This document shows positions 9,212 to 17,530 of a DNA stretch of 37,758 bases, piece after piece. Made by a program: the position numbers and the translations under genes. The stretch's first letter is position 1. Every line of letters begins with the position of its first letter. Under the pieces are notes generated by a model. It worked only from the letters and a program-made list of their open reading frames with translations, was not told where the DNA came from and searched no databases. The stretch comes from an uncultured beta proteobacterium (GTDB taxonomy: Bacteria; Pseudomonadota; Gammaproteobacteria; Burkholderiales; Burkholderiaceae): contig CAIMOW010000109.1 in NCBI GenBank assembly GCA_903843235.1, forward strand, positions 1-37,758, read 5' to 3'.

Positions 9212-9952
9212 TTAGCCTGTATGGATACCACCATTTAAGGAGAAGTCAGCGCCAGTGGCATAACCACCATCTACAGATGCTATCCAGCAGCAGATAGAGG
9301 CTATTTCTTCTGGAGTACCTAAACGCTTTACTGGAATACCAGAGACAATTTTCTCCAAGACATCTTCGCGGATTGCCTTCACCATATCCGTGCCGATATA
9401 GCCTGGAGAAACGGTATTGACAGTAACGCCCTTAGTGGCGACTTCTTGAGCCAAAGCCATGGTGAAACCATGTAAACCAGCCTTAGCTGTTGAATAGTTT
9501 GCCTGGCCAAACTGACCTTTTTGACCATTCACAGACGAAATATTGATGATTCGACCCCAATTGTTCTCACACATGCCATCGATAACCTGCTTTGTCACGT
9601 TAAACAAAGAATTGAGGTTGGTATCAATAACGGCTTTCCATGCATCAGGTGTCATTTTGCGGAAAACGCTATCACGGGTAATGCCGGCGTTGTTGACCAA
9701 GACATCAACACGACCAACTTCAGCCTTCACTTTCTCAAAAGCTACAACGGTACTCTCCCAGTCAGAAACATTACCCTCTGAAGCAATAAAGTCATAACCA
9801 ATTGCTTTTTGCTCTGCAATCCAGCGATCTTTACGCGGAGAATTTGGGCCACAACCTGCAATGACTTTAAAGCCATCTTTAGCCAAGCGTTGGCAGATAG
9901 CTGTACCGATACCGCCCATACCACCAGTTACATATGCGACTTTTTGAGACAT
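9212..9952 (-). CDS. phaB: Acetoacetyl-CoA reductase
   Basis: PhaB reduces 3-ketoacyl-CoA to (R)-3-hydroxyacyl-CoA with NADPH, the monomer for PHA synthase. It is a short-chain dehydrogenase of 246 residues: glycine-rich TGGMGGIG at 9-16, NNAG at 87-90, and the catalytic triad S140, Y153, K157 in NISSVNGQ and YSTAK. The ending TGADFSLNGGIHTG is typical of PhaB. AGGGG lies 7 bases before the ATG. It is 36 bases after phaC, in the same direction. FabG is the main alternative, but the phaC-phaR context and the NISSVNGQKGQFGQ segment favour PhaB. Confidence 0.93.
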   Translation of the reverse strand: MSQKVAYVTGGMGGIGTAICQRLAKDGFKVIAGCGPNSPRKDRWIAEQKAIGYDFIASEGNVSDWESTVVAFEKVKAEVGRVDVLVNNAGITRDSVFRKMTPDAWKAVIDTNLNSLFNVTKQVIDGMCENNWGRIINISSVNGQKGQFGQANYSTAKAGLHGFTMALAQEVATKGVTVNTVSPGYIGTDMVKAIREDVLEKIVSGIPVKRLGTPEEIASICCWIASVDGGYATGADFSLNGGIHTG

Positions 9953-9988
9953 GGATTTCCCCTTTTAAAATGATGTTGTTATTGATGA

Positions 9989-11620
9989 TTAAACCGCTGA
10001 ACCCAATTTTTCTTTTACGTACTTGCCAGGTGCAGCTTCTAATTTCTTGTACTTGGAATTACCAAATGTTTTTCTTGCAGCGATTTTTTTGCCGCCGAAC
10101 TGAGCAAGCCATTTTGTATAGTCAGGCCACCAACTGCCTTTAATCTCTTTTGCATCCGCAAGCCATTCATCAGCCGTTTTAGCGATCTTGCTGTTTTCGA
10201 AGTAATACCGTTTATTTTTTGCCGGGGGATTAATCACACCCGCAATATGGCCAGAAGCGCCGAGGACAAAACGTTTTTTGCCACTCAGAATTTGAGTAGA
10301 TTGATAGGCAGATTGCCATGGAACGATATGATCTTCTTGAGATGCATAGATATAAACGGGGCAATCAATTTTGCTCAAATCAATCTTCTGACCACATAAA
10401 CTGACTTTGCCAGGTTTGACCAAATCATTCTGGAGATAGGTATGGCGCAAGTACCAGCAATACATGGCTCCAGGAAGGTTTGTAGAATCACCATTCCAAT
10501 AGAGTAAATCGAATGGTGGAGGTGAGTTACCTTTGAGGTAATTCTCAACAACGTAATTCCACACTAAGTCATTCGGACGTAAGAACGAGAATGTATTCCC
10601 CAAATCTAAGCCAGGCATCATGCCAAACTTGCCTGATTCACCACCAATAGTGGTTTCCCGCATCTTGACCATGGTCTCATCAATGAAGACATCTAAGATC
10701 CCAGTGTTAGTAAAATCCAGCAGCGTTGTTAGTAGGGTCAAGCTAGCAATAGAGGTATCTTTTTTGCCGGCTAACACGGCTAAGGCAGAGGCAGTTAACG
10801 TACCGCCAACACAAAAGCCAAGAATATTAATTTGATCTGTTCCGCCAATATTTTTAGCCACTTCGATCGCCTTAATGACGCCATCACCAACGTAATCTTC
10901 CCAGGTCACTTCACACATAGAGTCATCTGGGTTTTTCCAAGAAACCAAAAAGACTGTATGACCCTGCTCGACCATGTAACGCACTACTGAATTGTCAGGC
11001 TGTAAATCTAAGATGTAGTACTTGTTAATGCATGGTGGCACCATCAAATATGGGCGTTCGTAAACAGTCTCTGTGAGTGGCGTGTATTGAATCAGCTCAA
11101 AGAGTTCACTGCGGAACACCACTTGACCTTCGGTAGTGGCAATATTTTTTCCAACCTCAAAAGCAGTTTCATCTGTTTGAGAAACTTTGCCCTTCTTCAT
11201 ATCACCGAGCAAATTAACAATGCCATTTTGAATTGACTGTCCTTGCGAGCTGATAATATTTTCTAATACTTCAGGGTTAGTTGCGATGAAGTTTGATGGA
11301 GAGAGCGCATCAATCATTTGCTCAGTAGTAAACAAAATCTTTTGTCGAGATTTTTCGTCAGTGTCAACAGCTTTGGCCAATGCCATTAAGTGTTTTGCGT
11401 TGAGCAAATAAGTGGCGGCAATGATTTTGCTCCATGAGGAGTGCCAAGCCTTTCCAGAAAAACGGCGATCCTTAACTTCGATCGCTTCTGGATTAGTAGC
11501 AAGATGTGCTAACTCAGTGAAATACTCTTTCTGAATTTCTGCTAAACGGTCTGGCGGAATCATTGCCATGTGATGTGGTGCCAAGGCCGGTGCTGCGCCC
11601 GTATTCATGCCTGCAAACAT
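9989..11620 (-). CDS. phaC: Class I poly(3-hydroxyalkanoate) synthase
   Basis: PhaC polymerises (R)-3-hydroxyacyl-CoA into PHA at the granule surface. The lipase-like box GFCVGG puts nucleophile C270 in place; D430 in ASQEDHIVPW and H458 in ASGHIAG complete the triad, with the same spacing as C319, D480 and H508 of the Cupriavidus enzyme. The protein has 543 residues against about 589 in Cupriavidus because the N-terminal region is about 50 residues shorter. A GAAGAG motif precedes the ATG. It heads the phaC-phaB-phaR-rimO-thiolase run and follows pgeF after 116 bases; it probably has its own promoter there, though I cannot pick a convincing one. Confidence 0.96.
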   Translation of the reverse strand: MFAGMNTGAAPALAPHHMAMIPPDRLAEIQKEYFTELAHLATNPEAIEVKDRRFSGKAWHSSWSKIIAATYLLNAKHLMALAKAVDTDEKSRQKILFTTEQMIDALSPSNFIATNPEVLENIISSQGQSIQNGIVNLLGDMKKGKVSQTDETAFEVGKNIATTEGQVVFRSELFELIQYTPLTETVYERPYLMVPPCINKYYILDLQPDNSVVRYMVEQGHTVFLVSWKNPDDSMCEVTWEDYVGDGVIKAIEVAKNIGGTDQINILGFCVGGTLTASALAVLAGKKDTSIASLTLLTTLLDFTNTGILDVFIDETMVKMRETTIGGESGKFGMMPGLDLGNTFSFLRPNDLVWNYVVENYLKGNSPPPFDLLYWNGDSTNLPGAMYCWYLRHTYLQNDLVKPGKVSLCGQKIDLSKIDCPVYIYASQEDHIVPWQSAYQSTQILSGKKRFVLGASGHIAGVINPPAKNKRYYFENSKIAKTADEWLADAKEIKGSWWPDYTKWLAQFGGKKIAARKTFGNSKYKKLEAAPGKYVKEKLGSAV

Positions 11621-11630
11621 AGTGATCTCT

Positions 11631-11655
11631 TCAATTTAATTTAGACATTCTCCTT
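11631..11655 (-). promoter_or_regulatory. phaC leader with AAGGAG and a five-codon mini-ORF
   Basis: In the phaC leader an AAGGAG (complement of 11650-11655) is followed after one base by ATG TCT AAA TTA AAT TGA, ending 10 bases before the phaC ATG. The AAGGAG is the best ribosome-binding match in the leader but is too close to the mini-ORF ATG and too far from the phaC ATG to be ideal for either. The rest of 11656-11736 shows no clear hairpin. Function unknown; chance is possible. Confidence 0.25.
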
Positions 11656-11736
11656 CTATAAAGGCTATAGAGTTATACGCACTAACCCTAGCCCAAGAAT
11701 TATGTTGGTAATAACCCGCAGAACTAAATAGGGAGA

Positions 11737-12498
11737 TTACTGAGTAAACCAAATCAATGTGGCAAATCGCCCAGAGATCGCATCACGACGGTGCGAGAAA
11801 AAACGTTTTTGATCGGTGACGGTGCAAAAATTCCCGCCATAGCTCTGCTCAACTCCCACAGCAGCTAGTCGAGATTGAGCCAATGTATAAAGATTTGCAA
11901 AATATTTACCTGGTCGACTGGGAATGGCTACAAATGCATTAGTAGGAAATGCTATCCCCGCATTTAAAAAGGCTAGATAAACATCCTCCCCCACTTCAAA
12001 TGCTTGGGGTCCGATTGCGGGACCCATCCACGCCATGATTTTATTCGCTGACATATCTGCGCCCAGATTAAGCATTTCGGCTACAGTATTTTCTAAAACG
12101 CCTGAACATAAACCACGCCAACCTGCATGTGCTACACCTACAACATCCCCCGTTAGATTACTAAAGAGTATTGGCAAACAATCGGCTGTCATTACCACCA
12201 GGACTTCATTGGCTTGATTGGTCACCGCAGCGTCTGCTTCAATGATGTGCTCAGATAAAAGCCTTCGGTTCATCGGAGTGCTGACAAAAGTCCCATGCAC
12301 CTGCTTTAGCCAAATCGGCTCAGATGGTAATTGAGTTCTTAAAATCGCGCGATTTGCGTTGACGGCTTGGGCGTCATCGCCTACGTGGTCGCCTAGGTTT
12401 AAAGATGAAAATGGTGGAAGACTACTTCCGCCATCACGGGTTGTAACTAGACTATGAATAGTTGGCGGTACTGGCCAGTTAGGCTTAAGGACATCCAC
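11737..12498 (-). CDS. pgeF: Polyphenol oxidase / purine nucleoside phosphorylase, YfiH family
   Basis: Multi-copper-like YfiH/LACC1 family protein, linked to purine nucleoside handling and, in E. coli, to cleaning misplaced serine from peptidoglycan precursors. The 253 residues carry the three metal ligands H68 (QVHG), C107 (TADCLP) and H124 (VAHAGWRG), matching H71, C107 and H124 of E. coli YfiH. WMGPAIGPQAFEVG at about 155-168 is also conserved. The start is GTG, five bases after the rluD stop; a nearby ATG is out of frame. The rluD-pgeF pair opposite bamD is the same arrangement as in E. coli. Confidence 0.93.
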   Translation of the reverse strand: MDVLKPNWPVPPTIHSLVTTRDGGSSLPPFSSLNLGDHVGDDAQAVNANRAILRTQLPSEPIWLKQVHGTFVSTPMNRRLLSEHIIEADAAVTNQANEVLVVMTADCLPILFSNLTGDVVGVAHAGWRGLCSGVLENTVAEMLNLGADMSANKIMAWMGPAIGPQAFEVGEDVYLAFLNAGIAFPTNAFVAIPSRPGKYFANLYTLAQSRLAAVGVEQSYGGNFCTVTDQKRFFSHRRDAISGRFATLIWFTQ

Positions 12499-12503
12499 TG
12501 TGC

Positions 12504-13535
12504 TTAATCACTATTTATTGAAGCTAATAAAACAGATTCTTTCGGAAGATCATCAACGCTCATGCCTACTTGGCTCAATAGGGACATTAAATCTTCAGGT
12601 GGCAACCTAAACCAGGTCATGGTCATTAAGGTTACTGGGTGCTCCAAACTCAATGCAAAAGCATGTAAGGCTTGCCGCTCAAAAGGAAGGGATTTTGCAA
12701 CGCCCGGGGTTTTTTTCCGGTAAACCTGATCGCCCAATAGCGGGAAGCCTAAAGACTCTAGATGCACCCGAATTTGATGTGTGCGGCCCGTCTCTAAGCG
12801 ACATTCCAGCAAAGTCGTGGCTGAACCCTCAAAAGCCCCCTTAGCTAGCCGTCTAAACATAGTGGCTGCCGGCTTGCCGTGAGCTGATCCAGCCGCCATT
12901 TTTAAGCGATCCCGTTGATCACGTCCTACAGAGGCTAATACCTTTCCCTGTGTGGGCGCCTCTCCCCAGACCCAGGCTAAATAGCGCCTACCTACTGTGC
13001 GTTCTTGGAGTTGTCGAACCAGCGCCGTTTGAGCCAATGTGGTTCTAGCAACAACCATCAAGCCAGAGGTATCTTTATCAAGGCGGTGGACTATGCCTGC
13101 CCTGGGTAGGTTTTTGAGTTCTGGATACCGAAATAAGAGCGCATTTAATAAAGTCCCCGTCCAATTTCCAGCCGCAGGATGGACCACCAAGCCAGGTGGC
13201 TTATTCACCACAATAATTGACTCGTCCTCATAAACCACCTCTAAAGAAATTTCTTCGGGGCTAAAAGCAAATTGCTCGGGCATTTCTTGTGGAAAAACCT
13301 TAATACTCTCGCCGCCTCGGAGCAAATAGCGCGCTTTTGTGACCTTTCCGTCGACTGTGACTGCGCCAGCCTCCACCCATGATTTCAGACGATTACGAGA
13401 GTAATCGGGCAAAAAGCTAGCTAGAATCTTGTCTAGGCGTTCACCATTGACATCAAGAGGGATTTCTAAGGCAATGAAATCCTCATCATCGATATAATCA
13501 ATAGGATTCGAATCCGGAGTTTGCGGCAATGCCAC
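12504..13535 (-). CDS. rluD: 23S rRNA pseudouridine synthase RluD
   Basis: RluD makes the pseudouridines at 1911, 1915 and 1917 in helix 69 of 23S rRNA. The 343-residue protein has an S4 RNA-binding domain (about 30-80, GERLDKILASFLPDYSRNRL) and the catalytic domain with HRLDKDTSGLMV, placing catalytic D153. RLETGRTHQIRVHL at about 247-260 is the second family motif. The start is GTG at 13535; AAAGG lies about 12 bases upstream. It is divergent from bamD with only 20 bases between the starts, so each gene's promoter must lie in the other's 5' coding region. Followed tightly by pgeF. Confidence 0.94.
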   Translation of the reverse strand: MALPQTPDSNPIDYIDDEDFIALEIPLDVNGERLDKILASFLPDYSRNRLKSWVEAGAVTVDGKVTKARYLLRGGESIKVFPQEMPEQFAFSPEEISLEVVYEDESIIVVNKPPGLVVHPAAGNWTGTLLNALLFRYPELKNLPRAGIVHRLDKDTSGLMVVARTTLAQTALVRQLQERTVGRRYLAWVWGEAPTQGKVLASVGRDQRDRLKMAAGSAHGKPAATMFRRLAKGAFEGSATTLLECRLETGRTHQIRVHLESLGFPLLGDQVYRKKTPGVAKSLPFERQALHAFALSLEHPVTLMTMTWFRLPPEDLMSLLSQVGMSVDDLPKESVLLASINSD

Positions 13536-13555
13536 GCTTAAAAGACCTTTCAGTT

Positions 13556-14449
13556 ATGTCAGATGTTATTTCAGACGCCAGTTTAAGGCTTACCGCTGCT
13601 ATCGAGCCATTAGCTCATAAAAGCCCTCAGTCCTGGAGAGTTCTTACCCTCAGTCTTATTTTGGTTGCCAGCGCCACCATCCTTTTACTGAGCGGTTGCG
13701 CTGGTAGTGATGGAAGCAAAGACGATACCGACATTTGGTCTGAGACCAAGTTATATTCTGAAGCGAATGCCAAGTTAAATGATGCCGACTTTGCCAAGTG
13801 CGGTAAATATTTCGATAAGTTAGAGGCGCGCTTCCCATTTGGCCCCTATTCCCAACAAGCTCAGATCAATGCTGCTTACTGCTATTGGAAAGCACAAGAG
13901 CAAGCTCAAGCTCTTGTGGCCATTGACCGCTTTATCAAGCTTTATCAAGGCAGTCCTAATTTGGATTATGGGTACTACCTCAAGGGTTTAATCACGTTTA
14001 ATGATGACCTGGGCTGGTTAGGAAAATTCACTGGGCAAGATTTAAGCGAACGTGATCCTAAAGCGGCTAAGGAAGCATTTGAATCTTTCAAGGTTGTTGT
14101 AGAACGTTTCCCAAATAGCAAATATGCACCTGACTCATTAGACCGCATGCGTTATATCGTTAACTCATTGGCTGAAGCAGACGTGATCGTTGCTCGCTTT
14201 TACTATCAGCGTGGTGCATATTTAGCGTCTGCTAATCGTGCGCAGCTCGTGATTCGTGACTACGATCGAGCGCCTGCTGTCGAAGAGGCTCTTTATATTT
14301 TAGTGAAGTCTTACGAAAAATTGGGCTTAAATGATCTAAGCGATGATGCTAAGCGTGTCTTAGTGTTGAACTTCCCTGATAGCCAAGTGCTGTTAACTGG
14401 TCAACGCGCTAAAGCAGAACGTAGGTGGTGGCAGCTCTGGAATAAGTAA
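13556..14449 (+). CDS. bamD: Outer-membrane assembly lipoprotein BamD (ComL)
   Basis: BamD is the essential lipoprotein of the BAM complex that inserts beta-barrel proteins in the outer membrane. The hydrophobic segment ending LLLSGC gives a lipobox with C48 as the lipidated residue, counted from the ATG at 13556. The mature part contains five TPR-like repeats, with FPFGPYSQQAQINAAYCYWK as the typical second repeat. Length 297, longer than E. coli (245) partly from an unusually long stretch of about 28 residues before the hydrophobic core. An ATG at 13529 is in frame, but it overlaps the rluD start and would lengthen the N-region further. No strong Shine-Dalgarno is visible. Confidence 0.93.
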   Translation: MSDVISDASLRLTAAIEPLAHKSPQSWRVLTLSLILVASATILLLSGCAGSDGSKDDTDIWSETKLYSEANAKLNDADFAKCGKYFDKLEARFPFGPYSQQAQINAAYCYWKAQEQAQALVAIDRFIKLYQGSPNLDYGYYLKGLITFNDDLGWLGKFTGQDLSERDPKAAKEAFESFKVVVERFPNSKYAPDSLDRMRYIVNSLAEADVIVARFYYQRGAYLASANRAQLVIRDYDRAPAVEEALYILVKSYEKLGLNDLSDDAKRVLVLNFPDSQVLLTGQRAKAERRWWQLWNK

Positions 14450-14474
14450 TTCCTAGGTAATCTTTGGGAATCAT

Positions 14475-15599
14475 TTATTTAATTTCTACCGCTACCCGGG
14501 GAGCCAAGGCGCAGAGTAGTTCATAGCCGATGGTGCCGCTCATCTGCGCAACATCATCAACCTGCACTTGTGTTCCCCATAATTCAACACGAGTACCAAT
14601 ACGTGCTTGAGGCGCATTACGCAGGTCTATCGTGATCATATCCATTGAGACGCGCCCAACTAGCGGGCAAATAAGCCCAGAACTATCAGCGGCACCGCCA
14701 TCCACCCACACCGGCGTACCGTCTTTTGCTTGGCGTGGATAGCCATCCGCATAACCACAAGCAATCACACCAATGCGCATCGCTTCAGGTGCTTCATAGC
14801 GACCACCGTAGCCAACGCGATCACCCTTATGCAACTCTTGAATATCAATAATCTCGCTATGTAAATGCATAACCGCTTGCAAATGAGAATGTTTGATATC
14901 TTGATAGTTTCCCGTAGGTGAAGCGCCATACAACATGATGCCTGGGCGAACCCAATCCCCCAAAGCATTGCGATGCCATAAAATTGCTGCAGAATTGGCT
15001 AATGATGTTGGTGCTGCAATGCCTGCAATAGCCCCATCAAAACACTCGAGCTGCGCACCTACTGTAGGAGATTGATCGGTTTGATCGGCATTGGCCAAAT
15101 GGGTCATATGGTGCATATGACAACCCAAAGCATGAAGACGGTGAAAAGCTACCTTATAGAGAACAGGCTTTAAGCCCAAGCGATTCATACCACTATTCAT
15201 CTTTAGGAAAACATTAAAAGGTTTACCGCCCTTCGTCTGGAAATCTTCAAGCCATTGAATCTGGGTCTCGCAATGCACCACCAGGTCGCAAGCTAGATCC
15301 CGCGCGAGAACTAGTTCATTTTGATGAAATAAACCCTCCAACAATAAAATCCGACCTTTCCAGCCCTTATCCCTCAGCCAGCGTGCGTCATAAATGTCCA
15401 ATAGAGCAAATCCATCAGTCGACCCCAAACCTTTCAGGGCCGCTTCAAGACCGTGGCCATAAGATCTAGCCTTGATAACAGACCAAATTTTGGACTCTGG
15501 AGCAAGCTCCCGAACACGGTTTAAATTATGGCGAAAGGCCTCGGTGTGAATAGATGCCAAAATTGGTCTATTAATCAAGCTATCATCTGTAACGTCCAT
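14475..15599 (-). CDS. alr: Alanine racemase
   Basis: Alr is the PLP enzyme making D-alanine for peptidoglycan. Fold-type III barrel plus C-terminal beta domain, 374 residues. The PLP lysine is K43 in VIKARSYGHG and the opposite catalytic tyrosine is Y264 in VGYGGRY. The usual lysine motif is K-A-N-A-Y-G-H-G; here N-A is replaced by R-S. CGYADGYPR and GRVSMDM follow as expected. An ATG at 15617 is in frame, but the ATG at 15599 has a textbook AAAGGAGG seven bases upstream, and that earlier ATG runs directly into this Shine-Dalgarno. Divergent from lplT, 50 bases apart; convergent with bamD. Confidence 0.94.
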   Translation of the reverse strand: MDVTDDSLINRPILASIHTEAFRHNLNRVRELAPESKIWSVIKARSYGHGLEAALKGLGSTDGFALLDIYDARWLRDKGWKGRILLLEGLFHQNELVLARDLACDLVVHCETQIQWLEDFQTKGGKPFNVFLKMNSGMNRLGLKPVLYKVAFHRLHALGCHMHHMTHLANADQTDQSPTVGAQLECFDGAIAGIAAPTSLANSAAILWHRNALGDWVRPGIMLYGASPTGNYQDIKHSHLQAVMHLHSEIIDIQELHKGDRVGYGGRYEAPEAMRIGVIACGYADGYPRQAKDGTPVWVDGGAADSSGLICPLVGRVSMDMITIDLRNAPQARIGTRVELWGTQVQVDDVAQMSGTIGYELLCALAPRVAVEIK

Positions 15600-15606
15600 A
15601 TCCACC

Positions 15607-15614
15607 CCTCCTTT
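15607..15614 (-). promoter_or_regulatory. Strong ribosome-binding site of alr
   Basis: AAAGGAGG on the minus strand, seven bases before the ATG at 15599. It is an eight-base match to the 16S anti-Shine-Dalgarno and decides the start against the in-frame ATG at 15617. Confidence 0.85.
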
Positions 15615-15649
15615 CATGCTTTAATTGTATTAATGACTAGATTGTACGA

Positions 15650-16969
15650 ATGAACCGTAGTTTTTACATCATTATGGCGGCGCAATTTTTTTCGTCGCTT
15701 GCTGATAACGCCCTGCTGATCGCAGCAATTGCCCTCTTGGTCCAGCTTAATGCGCCGGCCTGGATGACGCCTTTGCTCAAACTCTTTTTTGTACTCTCCT
15801 ACGTACTGCTGGCAGCCTTTGTTGGTGCCTTTGCCGATTCCCGCCCTAAAGGTAATGTGATGTTCATTACTAACACCATCAAGTTTGTTGGGTGCGTAGT
15901 GATGTTATTTGGTAGCCACCCTTTATTTGCTTATGCCATTGTAGGTTTAGGCGCTGCCGCGTATTCCCCAGCAAAATATGGCATTTTGACTGAATTGCTC
16001 CCCCCAGAAAAACTGGTCGCGGCCAATGGCTGGATCGAAGGATTGACAGTGGGTTCAATCATTATGGGTACGGTTCTTGGAGGCGTGCTCATCAGTAGCT
16101 CCGTATCCAAAAGTCTATTGAGTTTTGACATGCCCTCCTTTGATACTGGAATTGATACGCCGGCGGAATCGGCCATCATGATCATCATGATGATTTATGT
16201 CGTTGCAGCACTCATTAATCTTCGCATTCCAGATACTGGGGCTCGCTATGTCTCACAAAAAACCAACCCTATAGAACTCGTTAAAGACTTTGCTGTTTGC
16301 TTTAAGACCCTCTGGAACGATCGTCTTGGTCAAATTTCCTTAGCGGTTACCACCCTGTTTTGGGGTGCTGGTGCGACCTTGCAATTTATTGTTATCAAAT
16401 GGGCTCAAGTTGCCTTACATATGAGTCTGTCTCAAGGGGCGATCTTGCAAGCCATCTCAGCTGTTGGTGTTGCCGGAGGCGCAGTATGGGCTGCCTGGCG
16501 CGTGCCGTTGCGCCACTCATTAAGTGTGCTTCCCTATGGGATTGCAATGGGTTTGGTGGTCTGCGTCTTGGCAATCTATAACTCGGATATGTTGCCCAAT
16601 ACCGTCCTATGGACAGTTGGCAAATTACAAATCAATCTCAATTTAATTCCAGCATACTTTTTATTAATTCTCATTGGCTGGTTGGCAGGTTATTTTGTAG
16701 TGCCAATGAATGCACTTTTACAACATCGTGGCCACGTTTTGATGTCTGCAGGTCATTCGATTGCCGTACAAAACTTTAATGAAAATATCTCTGTTCTGTT
16801 GATGCTACTCTTTTATTCACTGCTGATTTGGCTTGATGCTTCTGTTCAATATGTGATTATTGGCTTTGGTATAGCGGTAAGTCTCATCATGTGGATGGTC
16901 ATTAAGCGCCATGCTGCAAACCAAGCGGAATATGACTCTATGCACCTCATCGGTGAGCATAAGAACTAA
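15650..16969 (+). CDS. lplT: Lysophospholipid transporter LplT
   Basis: LplT is an MFS flippase that returns lysophosphatidylethanolamine across the inner membrane for re-acylation. The 439 residues contain about 12 hydrophobic segments. The N-terminal MNRSFYIIMAAQFFSSLADN and AAYSPAKYGILTELLPPEKLVAANGW (split here: AAYSPAKYGI, then TELLPPEKL, then VAANGW) are LplT hallmarks. No fused acyltransferase/acyl-ACP synthetase domain is present, so unlike the E. coli aas-lplT pair the partner enzyme is elsewhere. It is divergent from alr, a pairing common in Burkholderiales. Downstream a short GAAC/GTTC stem and TTTTTT at 16981-16986 may act as a weak terminator before the convergent holD gene. Confidence 0.93.
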   Translation: MNRSFYIIMAAQFFSSLADNALLIAAIALLVQLNAPAWMTPLLKLFFVLSYVLLAAFVGAFADSRPKGNVMFITNTIKFVGCVVMLFGSHPLFAYAIVGLGAAAYSPAKYGILTELLPPEKLVAANGWIEGLTVGSIIMGTVLGGVLISSSVSKSLLSFDMPSFDTGIDTPAESAIMIIMMIYVVAALINLRIPDTGARYVSQKTNPIELVKDFAVCFKTLWNDRLGQISLAVTTLFWGAGATLQFIVIKWAQVALHMSLSQGAILQAISAVGVAGGAVWAAWRVPLRHSLSVLPYGIAMGLVVCVLAIYNSDMLPNTVLWTVGKLQINLNLIPAYFLLILIGWLAGYFVVPMNALLQHRGHVLMSAGHSIAVQNFNENISVLLMLLFYSLLIWLDASVQYVIIGFGIAVSLIMWMVIKRHAANQAEYDSMHLIGEHKN

Positions 16970-16990
16970 AGTTCCCGTAGGTTTTTTAGA

Positions 16991-17530
16991 TTAAATATTT
17001 TGTAAGACAGATTTCGCTAAGAGCAAATCTTGCCACAGCAAGGACTTGTCTTTGGGTCTAGCAAGTAACTGGGCCAAATCAAATGAAGCGATCAACGGAA
17101 TCTCTTCCTCAAGCTCACATTTGAGGGCCAGCACTGTTTCTCTTAATTCTGGTAGCGCATCACGCTCCCCGGATAACTTTTGGGCTGCAGGCCCACCGAA
17201 TACAAATGCAATGGTTGGCAATTCATTTTGAGGAAGCTCAAGGGCATTTAAGTTATCCGATGGATTTTTCCAAGACCACTCATTGGGAGATAAACCCAAG
17301 GCTCGAATCATATTGTGAAATAGCACTTGAGCATCCCCATGGGGTTTATTGCCAAAGAACCACCACGTGCCATAAGAAGTCTTCTCAGATAGGCTATTGA
17401 GTTGGTCGTCTTGAGTGATAGGGTTTAGTGCAACTGCTTGAGCAGTGACTGCTGATGACATCACGTCCCGAGAGGCCCATTCGGTAATGCCCATTTCTTT
17501 TAAAAAGATTGAATTTGTTGACGTGTTCAT
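16991..17530 (-). CDS. holD: Probable DNA polymerase III psi subunit (HolD-like)
   Basis: I read this 179-residue protein as a diverged HolD, the clamp-loader subunit that links DnaX to chi and thereby to SSB. Three stretches resemble E. coli psi in order: FLKEMGITEW at 9-18 (psi QLQQLGITQW, the chi-binding region), MIRALGLSPNEW at about 74-85 (psi VLRALTVSPDQV), and a C-terminal ARPKDKSLLWQ (psi ANPTARAALWQ). Psi is 137 residues; the extra length is in the middle. The ATG overlaps the rimI stop as ATGA, and in E. coli holD also adjoins rimI. It might instead be annotated as a uracil-DNA glycosylase-like or hypothetical protein, but no glycosylase active-site motif is visible. The alignment is by eye and memory. 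Confidence 0.68.
   Translation of the reverse strand: MNTSTNSIFLKEMGITEWASRDVMSSAVTAQAVALNPITQDDQLNSLSEKTSYGTWWFFGNKPHGDAQVLFHNMIRALGLSPNEWSWKNPSDNLNALELPQNELPTIAFVFGGPAAQKLSGERDALPELRETVLALKCELEEEIPLIASFDLAQLLARPKDKSLLWQDLLLAKSVLQNI

Noticed and set aside
13529-13555. Upstream ATG for bamD at 13529
   Set aside because: It overlaps the rluD start on the other strand and lengthens an already long pre-signal region; the ATG at 13556 is sufficient.
15600-15617. Upstream ATG for alr at 15617
   Set aside because: That ATG is followed at once by the AAAGGAGG that serves the ATG at 15599, so it would have to initiate within the ribosome-binding site.
16991-17530. Uracil-DNA glycosylase assignment for the gene after rimI
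   Set aside because: No glycosylase motif such as G-x-x-P-G-x-x-E or the catalytic H-P-S-P end is visible, while psi-like landmarks and rimI adjacency are.
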